64,000 nt of DNA from Ruania suaedae (GTDB lineage: Bacteria; Actinomycetota; Actinomycetes; Actinomycetales; Beutenbergiaceae). The stretch's first letter is position 1. Every line of letters begins with the position of its first letter. The notes under the pieces are model-generated. The model did not search any database, was not told the DNA's origin, and saw only the letters and a program-made list of their open reading frames with translations. The translations under genes were made by a program, and so were the position numbers. Location of the stretch: contig NZ_CP088018.1 in the NCBI RefSeq assembly GCF_021049265.1, positions 2,666,001 to 2,730,000 on the forward strand. The letters run 5' to 3'. Shown here one piece after another: positions 56,372 to 64,000 of the stretch.

Positions 56372-57958
56372 TCAGGCCTGCGCCATCACCTGCTGCATGA
56401 TCTCCGGGGTCCGGCGGTCGAACCAGCGGCCGCCCACGCGCACGCCGAGCACGGCCACGGCAAGCCCTCCGGCGACGCCCACCACGAGCGCGACCCATCC
56501 GAATGCCGGGCTGATCGCCAGCGTCATTACCCCGAGCACGAGCACCGGCAGGGAGAGTGTGAACGAGGCCAGCATGCCGACCATCTGCGCCACCAAGGTG
56601 GCCATCGCCGCACCCTGCGGCTGCTTGAGCGGGCTCTCGCCCGGCTTCGGCACGGGGTAGATGAGCCGGGCCGAGGCCACACTGGAGACCCCGAGCGTCA
56701 CCCCCAGCGCTCCGTAGCTCACCCCGAGCACCATCGGTGCGAGGTCCCACCGGCCGGTGACGACGAAGGTCGCGACGGCGAAGACGGTCACCACCAGCAC
56801 ACCTGGCACGCCGATCGCGAGTGCCCGTCCGGCCCGGTCCGCCCGGCCGGAGACGCCGGTGGCCACGTGCAGGGCGAAGGCGCTGCTGTCGTAGGCGATG
56901 TCGGCCGAGATGGCGTACCCGAGGATCCATGCGGTCAGGGGCGCGAGGATCAGCAGGATCTCCCCGAACCCGCCGCTGCCGCCCGCCACTGCCAGGATCA
57001 CCGGCAACAGCGGCACGATCGCCAGCGAGGCCGAGTAGCGCGGATCGCGCAGCCAGTAGGTCAGCGCCCGTGCCGCCACCGCTCCGGTCGGGGTCGCGGG
57101 GAGCCGGCCCAGCCAGCCCATGCCCTTGCCCTTGCCCCCGGCGCCGGCAGTAGGAGGGGTCACCAGCGCCCGAGCGAGACCCCGGTCCCACACCAGCACC
57201 ATCGCAAGCAGGCTGAGGAGGGCGATCGCCAGGCGCACGCCCGCCACGCCCCAGTGCCCCGCCTCGACCGCCGGGGCGATGCCCCACGGCGCACCGAAAG
57301 GCGTCCAGCCCACCACCGCAGCGACGTCGGTGACGAGCGAACGCACCTGATCGCCACTGGCGGCACCACCGGCGAGCCTGCTGGTGGACCAGCTGATGAC
57401 CGGGCCGATCATGACGATCGGCACCAGCGCAGCGACGGCGAGCACCTCACGGGAGCGGCGGGAGTCCAGCAACGGGGCGAGCGCCGTCGTCAGGGCTCGT
57501 GCCCCGACCACGCACAGCGCGACGGCGAGCAGGCCACCGATGAGCGCGACGGGGATGAGCGCAGGCGTGCGCCACCAGGCGAAGGCGAGCCCGATGGCCA
57601 CCAGCACGGTGGCGGCCGCGGGGATCGAGGTGAAGCCGGCGGCAGCGAGGCCGGCGATGAGCCGGCGCCTGGGTATGCCGAAGGACACGAATCGCTGGGG
57701 ATCGAGCGTCGCGTCGGTGCCGAAGGCGAAGATCGGCACCACCCACCAGGCCACCACAGCGAGGGCGCCGGCGATCAGGACCACCTGCCCGGTGAGGTAG
57801 GGGTCCACTCCCCCGCCGGCGACGGCGCCGGTCACCGCCATCCCGATCACGAACAGCGCGTACAGGATCGCGAAGAGGTAGCCGATCGTCTGCCACACGC
57901 TCCGGCGGAACGTGTTCGCCAGCAGGGTCAGTCGGAGGCGGACGAAGTGCGCAACCAC
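56372..57958 (-). CDS. ABC exporter membrane component (ABC-2 type)
   Basis: A 528-residue membrane protein with about 12 hydrophobic segments, for example TIGYLFAILYALFVIGMAVTG and FALHVATGVSGRADRAGRAL between spans. No ATPase motif is present. It starts at a GTG at 57958 with GGAGGGA upstream and overlaps the end of the ATPase gene by 31 bp, so the two are a coupled transporter. Substrate unknown. The C terminus reads DRRTPEIMQQVMAQA. Confidence 0.88.
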   Translation of the reverse strand: MVAHFVRLRLTLLANTFRRSVWQTIGYLFAILYALFVIGMAVTGAVAGGGVDPYLTGQVVLIAGALAVVAWWVVPIFAFGTDATLDPQRFVSFGIPRRRLIAGLAAAGFTSIPAAATVLVAIGLAFAWWRTPALIPVALIGGLLAVALCVVGARALTTALAPLLDSRRSREVLAVAALVPIVMIGPVISWSTSRLAGGAASGDQVRSLVTDVAAVVGWTPFGAPWGIAPAVEAGHWGVAGVRLAIALLSLLAMVLVWDRGLARALVTPPTAGAGGKGKGMGWLGRLPATPTGAVAARALTYWLRDPRYSASLAIVPLLPVILAVAGGSGGFGEILLILAPLTAWILGYAISADIAYDSSAFALHVATGVSGRADRAGRALAIGVPGVLVVTVFAVATFVVTGRWDLAPMVLGVSYGALGVTLGVSSVASARLIYPVPKPGESPLKQPQGAAMATLVAQMVGMLASFTLSLPVLVLGVMTLAISPAFGWVALVVGVAGGLAVAVLGVRVGGRWFDRRTPEIMQQVMAQA

Positions 57959-58797
57959 GCCAGTCCCTCCGTCTGCTGCCGACCGCCGACGAGTTCGACG
58001 AACCGGTCCTCCAGCGAACCCCCGGCGCGGACCTCGTCCACGGTGCCGGTGGCACGGATCTGCCCGTTGGCGATCACGGCGACGTGGCTGCACATCCGCT
58101 GCACCAGGTCCATCACGTGGGAGGAGACGATCACGGTGGCGCCCGAGTGCACGTAGTCGGCCAGGAGGTCGCGGATGTTCGCGGCCGAGACCGGGTCGAC
58201 CGCCTCGAACGGCTCGTCCAGCACCAGCACGCGCGGGGCGTGGATGAGTGCGCAGCCGAGGGCGATCTTCTTGGTCATCCCGGCGGAGTAGTCCACCACG
58301 AAGGTGTCCTTGTCGGCGGTCAGGTCCATGGCGCGCAGCAGGTCGTCCGCGCGCTCGGCGACGGTCTCGCGGTCCATTCCGCGCAGCAGACCGGAGTAGG
58401 TGAGGAGCTGGACTCCGGTGAGGCGGTCGAACAGCCGCACGCCGTCGGGCAGCACACCGAGCTGGGCCTTGCCCCGGTCGGGATCGCTCCAGAAGTCCGC
58501 GCCGTTGATCGCCACGGTCCCGGCATCGGGCCGCAGCAGACCGGTGGCCATCGACAGCGTGGTGGTCTTCCCGGCCCCGTTCGGGCCGACGAAGCCGTAG
58601 AAGGAGCCGCGGGGCACGTCCAGATCGATCCCGGCCACGGCGTTCTTCTGGCCGAAGCGCTTCCAGAGCCCGCGGATCGACAGGGCTGCCGACGGGTCGG
58701 GTGGCGCGGAGGGTGAGCCGGGCGGGTCGGCGTCGGGCACCGGTACGGGTGCGACGCCACCACCCTGCGGTGGGTGCGATGCAGGAGTCTCGGACAT
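57928..58797 (-). CDS. ABC exporter ATP-binding protein
   Basis: A 289-residue ATPase. A Pro-rich tail of about 38 residues precedes the nucleotide-binding domain: Walker A VGPNGAGKTTT, signature DYSAGMTKKIALGC and Walker B VLVLDEPFEAVDP, with H-loop VSSHVMD. The signature SAGM in place of SGGQ is a common variant in this export family. It drives the ABC-2 partner encoded downstream. The ATG at 58797 follows TACCTT at 7 nt. Confidence 0.92.
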   Translation of the reverse strand: MSETPASHPPQGGGVAPVPVPDADPPGSPSAPPDPSAALSIRGLWKRFGQKNAVAGIDLDVPRGSFYGFVGPNGAGKTTTLSMATGLLRPDAGTVAINGADFWSDPDRGKAQLGVLPDGVRLFDRLTGVQLLTYSGLLRGMDRETVAERADDLLRAMDLTADKDTFVVDYSAGMTKKIALGCALIHAPRVLVLDEPFEAVDPVSAANIRDLLADYVHSGATVIVSSHVMDLVQRMCSHVAVIANGQIRATGTVDEVRAGGSLEDRFVELVGGRQQTEGLAWLRTSSASD

Positions 58798-58804
58798 GGC
58801 AACC

Positions 58805-58810
58805 AAGGTA
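58805..58810 (-). promoter_or_regulatory. -10 box TACCTT for leaderless ABC operon
   Basis: On the minus strand TACCTT ends 7 nt before the ATG at 58797. Confidence 0.55.
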
Positions 58811-58867
58811 CGGGTAGGCGGCGACATCGTGATCCATCGCGAGGGGGAGATCTGCCCTCGCCGGGTG

Positions 58868-59530
58868 CTAGTCGTCGCCGTCGAAGAGTCCGCCGTCGAG
58901 AAGCCAGTGATAGCGCAGCCGCAGCGCCCGTTCGCTGCTCGCCACCAGCCCGGCCACCACCAGACCGACGTTGAGCACGGCCGGCAGCTGGATCGGCGAG
59001 ACGAAGGACCCGATCCGCTCGGCCACGATCGGGATGTGCGAGACCTGCTCGATCACCTGCGGCACACCCAGGACCAGCGAGACCAGCAACACCGTGATGG
59101 AGACGGCTCCGATCGCCCGGCTCAGCGCCGGGCGCCTACGCTCGAGCCGGGCACGGCGGCCCTCCGCGGAGGCCGGGTCGGGAACCAGCTGCCGCTCCGG
59201 ACCGTTGTCGGGCACGTAGTGGCACCTGCGCAGCCCGTACCCGCTGGTCACCACCTCGATCTCGCCGCCGGGCACGCGGAAGAGCGCGGGGAGCTTCGAG
59301 CCAGCCCGGTGGGAGCCGTCCCGGTACAGCTGCGCCAGGATCTCACCGTTGGAGTCACCCCACAGCCGTACGTCGACCGACCACCGGTGCGTCCGGCCGT
59401 CGTCCTCGGGCAGGTCGAGATGGAGCAGCGCCCGGGACAGCGGCTGCCACCACCGGTAGCGCTGCAACGGATGACCATCACCGGGTTTGACCCTGCGCGC
59501 CGCACGGCGACGCCTCCAGCCTGAGAACAC
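58868..59530 (-). CDS. Hypothetical protein with two C-terminal membrane spans
   Basis: A 220-residue protein. The first 120 residues are soluble and rich in Arg/Trp (RYRWWQPLSRALLHLDLPE, LWGDSNGEILAQLYRDG); two hydrophobic segments follow at about 140-160 and 180-200 (AVSITVLLVSLVLGVPQVI, AVLNVGLVVAGLVA). I do not recognise the family. The GTG at 59530 is chosen since TACCGT ends 7 nt before it; the GTG at 59539 lies inside that box. Confidence 0.7.
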   Translation of the reverse strand: MFSGWRRRRAARRVKPGDGHPLQRYRWWQPLSRALLHLDLPEDDGRTHRWSVDVRLWGDSNGEILAQLYRDGSHRAGSKLPALFRVPGGEIEVVTSGYGLRRCHYVPDNGPERQLVPDPASAEGRRARLERRRPALSRAIGAVSITVLLVSLVLGVPQVIEQVSHIPIVAERIGSFVSPIQLPAVLNVGLVVAGLVASSERALRLRYHWLLDGGLFDGDD

Positions 59531-59537
59531 GACGGCC

Positions 59538-59543
59538 ACGGTA
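59538..59543 (-). promoter_or_regulatory. -10 box TACCGT, sets the start of the downstream gene
   Basis: On the minus strand TACCGT ends 7 nt before the GTG at 59530, which argues for that start over the GTG at 59539. Confidence 0.5.
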
Positions 59544-59685
59544 GCCAGCCGGGCCGCCGGTGCGGATCGGCCGGACGGATGAGACCTGGGGCCACCCCTC
59601 CACCTGAGGGTGGTGGCCGGCCCACTCGCCGGGGCAGCGGCGCGCCCGCGGCGGCGATGTCGGTGCCGCGTGGGAACGTGAGGTC

Positions 59686-61290
59686 ATGGACTTCACGCAG
59701 CTGATTCTCGGACTGGTCGTCGGGCTCGTGCTCGGCACCGTCGTCGGTGCCGTGCTGATGCGTGCGGTACGCGGCTCGAGCGAGGGCGCCGCGCAGGCGC
59801 AGGGGACCGAGGAGATCGCCGACCTGACCCAGCGGCTGCGCTCGGCCGAGGAGGAGGCGGCGCAGGTGCCGGTGCTGACCGAGCGGCTCGCGGCCGCACG
59901 CGAGTCCCACGAGCGCGAGCTGCGTGCCGCCGAGCGCGCCGCCGATGAGCGTGCCGACCTCGAACGTGCCGGCTTCGAGCGGGCGCTGGAGTCCGAGCGC
60001 ACCCGTGCTCGGGAGCGGGTGGAGGAACTGCGTGCGGACAGCAAGCGGATGGCGGACGAGTTCGAGGCGCTCTCGGCGAAGGTGCTCTCCCAGACGCAGG
60101 AGTCCTTCCTGAAGCAGGCCGAGGAACGCTTCGCACGCGCCCAGCAGGCCTCCGACGCCGAGCTCTCCAAGCGCGAGGAGGCCGTCAAGTCGCTGGTGGA
60201 GCCGCTCAGTCGCACGCTCACCGAGGTCAAGTCGGGGATGGACGAGGCCGAGAAGGCGCGGCTGCACGCGCACTCCACCCTGGCCGAGCAGGTCAAGCAG
60301 ATGCGCTCGGATTCCGAGCACCTGCGCCAGGAGACGAACCAGCTGGTCACCGCGTTGCGGGCGCCGCAGGTGCGGGGCCGGTGGGGTGAGCTGCAGCTAC
60401 GCCGGGTCGTCGAGGCGGCCGGGATGCTCGAGCATGTCGACTTCGTCGAGCAGCAGACCCTCACCACCGACGGCGGCGCCCTGCGGCCGGACCTGGTGGT
60501 CACCCTCCCCGGCGAGAAGCGCGTGATCGTGGACGCCAAGGTGGCGTTCAACGGGTACCTGGAGGCGATGGAGGCGCGCGAGGACTCGGTGCGCACCTCC
60601 CGGCTGCAGGCGCACGCCCGGCACGTGCGCGATCACGTGGACTCCCTCGGCGCCAAGGCCTACTGGGAGCACCTGGAGCACACACCCGAGTTCGTCGTCA
60701 TGTTCATGCCGGCGGAGTCGTTCCTGCAGGCGGCACTCGAGCAGGACCCGACCATCATGGAGCGCGCATTCGAGAAGAACGTGGTGCTCGCCACCCCCGC
60801 CACCCTCGTGGCACTGCTGCGCACCGTGGCCTATACGTGGCGACAGGAGCTGCTCGCCCACGAGGCGCAGCAGGTCTTCCAGGTGGGGCGCGAGCTGCAC
60901 AAGCGGCTGGGCACCATGGGCAAGCACCTGACCACGCTGGGCAAGCGCCTGAACTCCTCGGTCGAGGCGTTCAACGCCTTCAACCGCTCGCTCGACGCCA
61001 ATGTGATCACCCAGGCGCGTCGGTTCAGCGCCCTGCAGGGCCTGGACCCTGCGATGGAGTCACACCCGCCGTTGGAGGTGCTGGCCACCACGGCCCAGAA
61101 GCCGGACGCCTACGAGGACGAGGCGGTGCGGGATGGGCGCAGCGCGACCGCGCCCCTGCCGCTCGAGGCGCTGACAGTGAGCACCGACCACGAGCTCGAG
61201 ACGCTCGTCACTGACGCCCAGCGAGACGCGGCGAAGGCCGGCCGGAGCACCCGGGCTACAGGAACGGACCGGGCAGCCAACGACGACTGA
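59686..61290 (+). CDS. rmuC: DNA recombination protein RmuC
   Basis: A 534-residue RmuC. One N-terminal membrane span (LILGLVVGLVLGTVVGAVLM, about 6-25), a long coiled coil to about 190 (charged heptads such as ERELRAAERAADERADLER), then the conserved nuclease-like core: PQVRGRWGELQLRRVVEAAG, LPGEKRVIVDAKVAFNGY and PEFVVMFMPAESFL. RmuC limits DNA inversions; the core resembles restriction-enzyme folds. The ATG at 59686 follows a GTGAGG-type site. Convergent with ispH. Confidence 0.94.
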   Translation: MDFTQLILGLVVGLVLGTVVGAVLMRAVRGSSEGAAQAQGTEEIADLTQRLRSAEEEAAQVPVLTERLAAARESHERELRAAERAADERADLERAGFERALESERTRARERVEELRADSKRMADEFEALSAKVLSQTQESFLKQAEERFARAQQASDAELSKREEAVKSLVEPLSRTLTEVKSGMDEAEKARLHAHSTLAEQVKQMRSDSEHLRQETNQLVTALRAPQVRGRWGELQLRRVVEAAGMLEHVDFVEQQTLTTDGGALRPDLVVTLPGEKRVIVDAKVAFNGYLEAMEAREDSVRTSRLQAHARHVRDHVDSLGAKAYWEHLEHTPEFVVMFMPAESFLQAALEQDPTIMERAFEKNVVLATPATLVALLRTVAYTWRQELLAHEAQQVFQVGRELHKRLGTMGKHLTTLGKRLNSSVEAFNAFNRSLDANVITQARRFSALQGLDPAMESHPPLEVLATTAQKPDAYEDEAVRDGRSATAPLPLEALTVSTDHELETLVTDAQRDAAKAGRSTRATGTDRAANDD

Positions 61291-61306
61291 CGCACGAACT
61301 CGTGCG
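61291..61306. terminator. Palindrome between convergent rmuC and ispH
   Basis: CGCACGA-AC-TCGTGCG directly follows the rmuC stop and lies 12 bp from the ispH stop. No T-run is present. Confidence 0.5.
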
Positions 61307-61317
61307 CTCAGCCCGGT

Positions 61318-62334
61318 TCAGCCGACCGAGACGTCCAGGGAGCGCCTCGACCCGCGAGCAGGTTGCCCGGCCGGGGCGCCGGCCTTCTTCAGGTCGGCGC
61401 GCAGCTCGCGCGGCAGCGAGAACATCAGGTCCTCGGTCGCGGTACGCACCTCGTCGATGTCGCCGAAGCCCCACTCCTCGAGCCTGCTGATCACGTCGCG
61501 CACGAGGATCTCCGGCACCGAGGCGCCCGAGCTCAGCCCGACACTGCGCGCACCCTCGAACCACGCCGGATCGAGATCCTCGGCCGTGTCCACCCGGTAG
61601 GAGGAGCGGGCGCCCGCCTCGAGCGCCACCTCCACCAGCCGCACCGAGTTGGAGGAGTTGGCCGACCCCACCACGATCATCACATCGGCGTCCGGCGCGA
61701 TCTTCTTCACGGCGACCTGACGGTTCTGGGTGGCGTAGCAGATGTCGTCGCTGGGCGGGTCCTGCAGCGAGGGGAACTTCTCCCGCAGCCGGCGCACGGT
61801 CTCCATCGTCTCGTCCACCGACAGGGTGGTCTGGGACAGCCAGACGACGCGCTCGGGGTCACGCACGGTGACCTGGTCGACGGCGTCGGGCCCGTCCACG
61901 AGCTGGATGTGCTCGGGGGCCTCCCCCGCCGTCCCCTCGACCTCCTCGTGACCGTCGTGACCGATGAGCAGGATGTCGTAGTCACCCTTGGCGAAGCGCA
62001 CCGCTTCCTTGTGCACCTTGGTCACCAACGGGCAGGTCGCGTCGATGGTGTCCAGGTTGCGCTCGGCCGCCTGGGCGTGGACCGCCGGGGAGACGCCGTG
62101 GGCGGAGAAGATCACGCGGGCGCCCTCGGGCACCTCATCGGTCTCCTCGACGAAGATCGCACCCCGCTTGGAGAGCGTCTCCACGACGAACTTGTTGTGC
62201 ACGATCTCCTTGCGCACGTAGATCGGGGCGCCATAGTGGTCCAGCGCCTGCTCGACCGCTTCGACAGCCCGATCGACCCCCGCGCAGTAGCCGCGGGGGG
62301 CAGCGAGAAGGATGCGCTTAGCAGAAGTCGTCAC
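61318..62334 (-). CDS. ispH: 4-hydroxy-3-methylbut-2-enyl diphosphate reductase
   Basis: A 338-residue IspH/LytB. The three cluster cysteines are C17 ([11 protein letters not shown]), C101 ([11 protein letters not shown]) and C199 (DICYATQN), with the substrate-binding [11 protein letters not shown] and the E of [10 protein letters not shown]-type region present. It makes IPP and DMAPP at the end of the MEP isoprenoid pathway. The GTG at 62334 follows TAGACT at 6 nt. Core enzyme, complete. Confidence 0.96.
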   Translation of the reverse strand: MTTSAKRILLAAPRGYCAGVDRAVEAVEQALDHYGAPIYVRKEIVHNKFVVETLSKRGAIFVEETDEVPEGARVIFSAHGVSPAVHAQAAERNLDTIDATCPLVTKVHKEAVRFAKGDYDILLIGHDGHEEVEGTAGEAPEHIQLVDGPDAVDQVTVRDPERVVWLSQTTLSVDETMETVRRLREKFPSLQDPPSDDICYATQNRQVAVKKIAPDADVMIVVGSANSSNSVRLVEVALEAGARSSYRVDTAEDLDPAWFEGARSVGLSSGASVPEILVRDVISRLEEWGFGDIDEVRTATEDLMFSLPRELRADLKKAGAPAGQPARGSRRSLDVSVG

Positions 62335-62340
62335 ACATCG

Positions 62341-62346
62341 AGTCTA
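62341..62346 (-). promoter_or_regulatory. -10 box TAGACT for leaderless ispH
   Basis: On the minus strand TAGACT ends 6 nt before the ispH GTG at 62334. Confidence 0.6.
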
Positions 62347-62412
62347 CGTGTCAGGTCCAGGTCCCGGTCGGCGCAGCCGTGTGGGATCAACCACCCGAAG
62401 CGCAGCCCGCCC

Positions 62413-63654
62413 CTACCCCGCGGACCGGTGGTCGCGCCCCCGGCGGTAGGCCAGCCGGCGCAGCAGACTCTCGGCCGGACCCCGCCAGCCGCGCCGTTCC
62501 CACAGGTACGCCAGTGCCGCGAGCGCCGCCCACCCTGCGATCGCCACGGCGGCCACACCCGCGCTGTTCAGCTCGGCCCCCAGTCCCAGACCCCAGGCGC
62601 TGAGCAGCGGAGCGAAGATCACCGACTGCCCGAGATAGCTCGACAGCGAACGCTTCCCGACCGCCCTGATCGCCACCAGCGGTGCGCTCGTGGACGCGGA
62701 GGCACGCAGCCGTTCGGCCAGGAGGGTGAGCAGCGCGACGTAGCCGAGCCCGCCGAAGAGGCCCGTCAGGGTCTGGGTCAGCATGAAGATCCACGACTGG
62801 TGCGCTCCCAGCTCGATGACACCGACGTGGGTGAGGGCGTTCGGGATCCCGCCCAGCACGCCGACGCTCACACCGATCGCGGCCGTACGCCGCAGGAGCC
62901 GCCCGTGCCGGCGGGGGTGCTCCAGGATCTGGCGGCGCGCAGCCCAGAAGGCCAGCAGCATCATCACCGGCACCACCAGACCGAAGATGCCCTGCCCGAG
63001 CGCGATCACCGGCCAGGTCGCCAACCGCAGCAGGACGGAGGTCAGGTAGTTCTCCTCCCCGCTCAGGGCCGCCGGGTCGGCGAACCCGGACTTCTCGAAT
63101 GCGGGATCGGCCGGGATGTGGGGCAGCGAGAGCAGCCCCAGCGCCGTGACCAGCGCCAGCAGGCTCGTCAGCACGGCCGCCCAGATGAGCAGGGTCCGGT
63201 CCAGGCGCCGGAAGAAGATCGCCACGATGAGCAGGCCGACCAGACCATAGGCGCCGACGATGTCGCCGAACCACAGCAGCGCCGCGTGGACCGCACCGAA
63301 GACGACCATCCACCAGTGCCGTCGGCGCAGAATCGCTCGCGCGGCGGCGTCGGTGACGCCGGCCTCCACCTGCCGCCGGTACAGCTGCACGATGCCGTAC
63401 CCGAACAGGAAGGCGAACAACGGGTAGATCCGGTAGTCGACGCCGACGATCAGCGCGAACTGCACGACGCGGTCGACCGTGGACCCTTCCGTCGGATGGG
63501 CCGACGTCATCGCCGAACCGTGACCGTAGAGGAGCCAAGGCGTGTTGGCCAGGGCGATGAGCAGCAGCATCAGGCCGCGCGCCAGGTCCGGTGCGAGGGC
63601 TCGCTCGGTTCCGGTCACAGGTCCGCGGGCCGCAGTGGCGATCGACTCGGTCAT
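62413..63654 (-). CDS. DUF418 family membrane protein
   Basis: A 413-residue membrane protein with about 10 hydrophobic segments. APDLARGLMLLLIALANTPW at the start, FLFGYGIVQLYRR and the C-terminal VGKRSLSSYLGQSVIFAPLL are the DUF418 blocks; the last resembles the heparan-alpha-glucosaminide acyltransferase-like fold. Function unknown, possibly transfer of acyl groups across the membrane. The ATG at 63654 is used; it is divergent from xseA. Confidence 0.88.
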   Translation of the reverse strand: MTESIATAARGPVTGTERALAPDLARGLMLLLIALANTPWLLYGHGSAMTSAHPTEGSTVDRVVQFALIVGVDYRIYPLFAFLFGYGIVQLYRRQVEAGVTDAAARAILRRRHWWMVVFGAVHAALLWFGDIVGAYGLVGLLIVAIFFRRLDRTLLIWAAVLTSLLALVTALGLLSLPHIPADPAFEKSGFADPAALSGEENYLTSVLLRLATWPVIALGQGIFGLVVPVMMLLAFWAARRQILEHPRRHGRLLRRTAAIGVSVGVLGGIPNALTHVGVIELGAHQSWIFMLTQTLTGLFGGLGYVALLTLLAERLRASASTSAPLVAIRAVGKRSLSSYLGQSVIFAPLLSAWGLGLGAELNSAGVAAVAIAGWAALAALAYLWERRGWRGPAESLLRRLAYRRGRDHRSAG

Positions 63655-63752
63655 GCCTGCAGCGTGCCAACCGGGCGGCCGCGCGCACATCCGCCGTCAG
63701 GAGGATCTGCCGGCGAGACCTCGATGTCGGCGGGATGGGGCAGGCTAGAGCG

Positions 63753-64000
63753 ATGCAGTCAGCTGAGCCGCCCTCTGGCGCCGCCCCCGTCGGCGATCTG
63801 CCCGCCCGGGCACTGGACACCACCGCCGAACAACCCTGGCCGGTCCGGCTGCTCTCGGCGAAGATCGCCGACTACGTCAACAAGATGGCTCCGGTGTGGG
63901 TGGAGGGGCAGCTCGTCCAGGTCAACGCCCACAACGCCTCCGCCAGCGCCTACCTGACGCTGCGCGACACCGACGTCGACATGTCGCTGAATGTGACGAT
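63753..64000 (+). CDS. xseA: Exonuclease VII large subunit, N-terminal end (3' truncated by window edge)
   Basis: The first 82 residues of XseA. After a Pro/Ala-rich leader the OB-fold begins at WPVRLLSAKIADYVNKMAPV and continues VWVEGQLVQVNAHNASASA and AYLTLRDTDVDMSLNV, the DNA-binding N-terminal domain of exonuclease VII. CAGGCT lies 6 nt before the ATG, a weak version of the leaderless box seen elsewhere. The position next to ispH and ychF is the standard actinobacterial neighbourhood. Confidence 0.92.
   Translation, partial: MQSAEPPSGAAPVGDLPARALDTTAEQPWPVRLLSAKIADYVNKMAPVWVEGQLVQVNAHNASASAYLTLRDTDVDMSLNVT

Overview
The window is about 64 kb of dense, high-GC, protein-coding DNA from an actinobacterium. 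It is most likely a member of the Micrococcales, but the genus is not decided from sequence alone. The reasons are a monomeric isocitrate dehydrogenase, an MshB-type mycothiol deacetylase, a biotin-dependent acyl-CoA carboxylase with a small epsilon subunit, a 7Fe FdxA ferredoxin next to dapC, an LAxTG-type cell-wall sorting signal, and many genes that start 6 to 8 nt after a TANNNT box (leaderless starts). I find no tRNA, rRNA, CRISPR array, insertion sequence or prophage.

Layout. Positions 1-4.3 kb hold an amidase 3' end, a DUF3830 protein, and a class III aminotransferase divergent from a succinate-semialdehyde-type dehydrogenase (a GABA/omega-amino-acid type catabolic pair), then a DJ-1/PfpI protein. 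Positions 4.3-13 kb hold an acyl-CoA carboxylase locus: birA, accD (beta), accE (epsilon), an unrelated sugar-phosphate isomerase and a DUF885 peptidase, maf, and the biotinylated alpha chain accA. Positions 13-24 kb hold a NUDIX-NYN fusion, dapD, a secreted transglycosylase-like protein, citrate synthase, dapC, fdxA, a VanW-type cell-wall protein, a flavin reductase and an mshB fused to a membrane domain. Positions 24-33.6 kb hold typA and an opp/dpp peptide ABC transporter. Positions 34-43 kb hold icd, a surface-anchored polysaccharide lyase 8, a RidA remnant, a YjbR-HhH protein, and a PIF1-like helicase with a degenerate exonuclease-like region and a BRCT domain. Positions 43-49 kb hold small-molecule methyltransferases, an SDR, a DUF1877 protein, an FAD oxidoreductase, an acyltransferase and arfB.

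Positions 48.7-55.3 kb are the most accessory-looking part: an MFS exporter coupled to an ECF sigma factor, a winged-helix regulator coupled to a membrane M23 peptidase, a divergent CPBP protease/TetR pair sharing one palindromic operator, an SDR remnant and a Phd/VapC toxin-antitoxin pair. Core genes then resume: ychF, an ABC exporter, rmuC, ispH, a DUF418 membrane protein and the 5' end of xseA.

Three kinds of non-coding structure stand out. The first is recurrent leaderless promoter architecture (19 clear cases). The second is a family of intergenic palindromes built on GGGTCAAATATTCGGCCC; two copies, 3' of gltA and typA, share the same composite layout with a short tandem repeat. The third is a set of sharp palindromic operators (2079-2090, 10985-11005, 52744-52763, 53557-53574). 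I see no single unmistakable new defence or biosynthetic system. The best leads are the helicase fusion, the NUDIX-NYN fusion, the regulator-peptidase pairs at 51-54 kb and the palindrome family.
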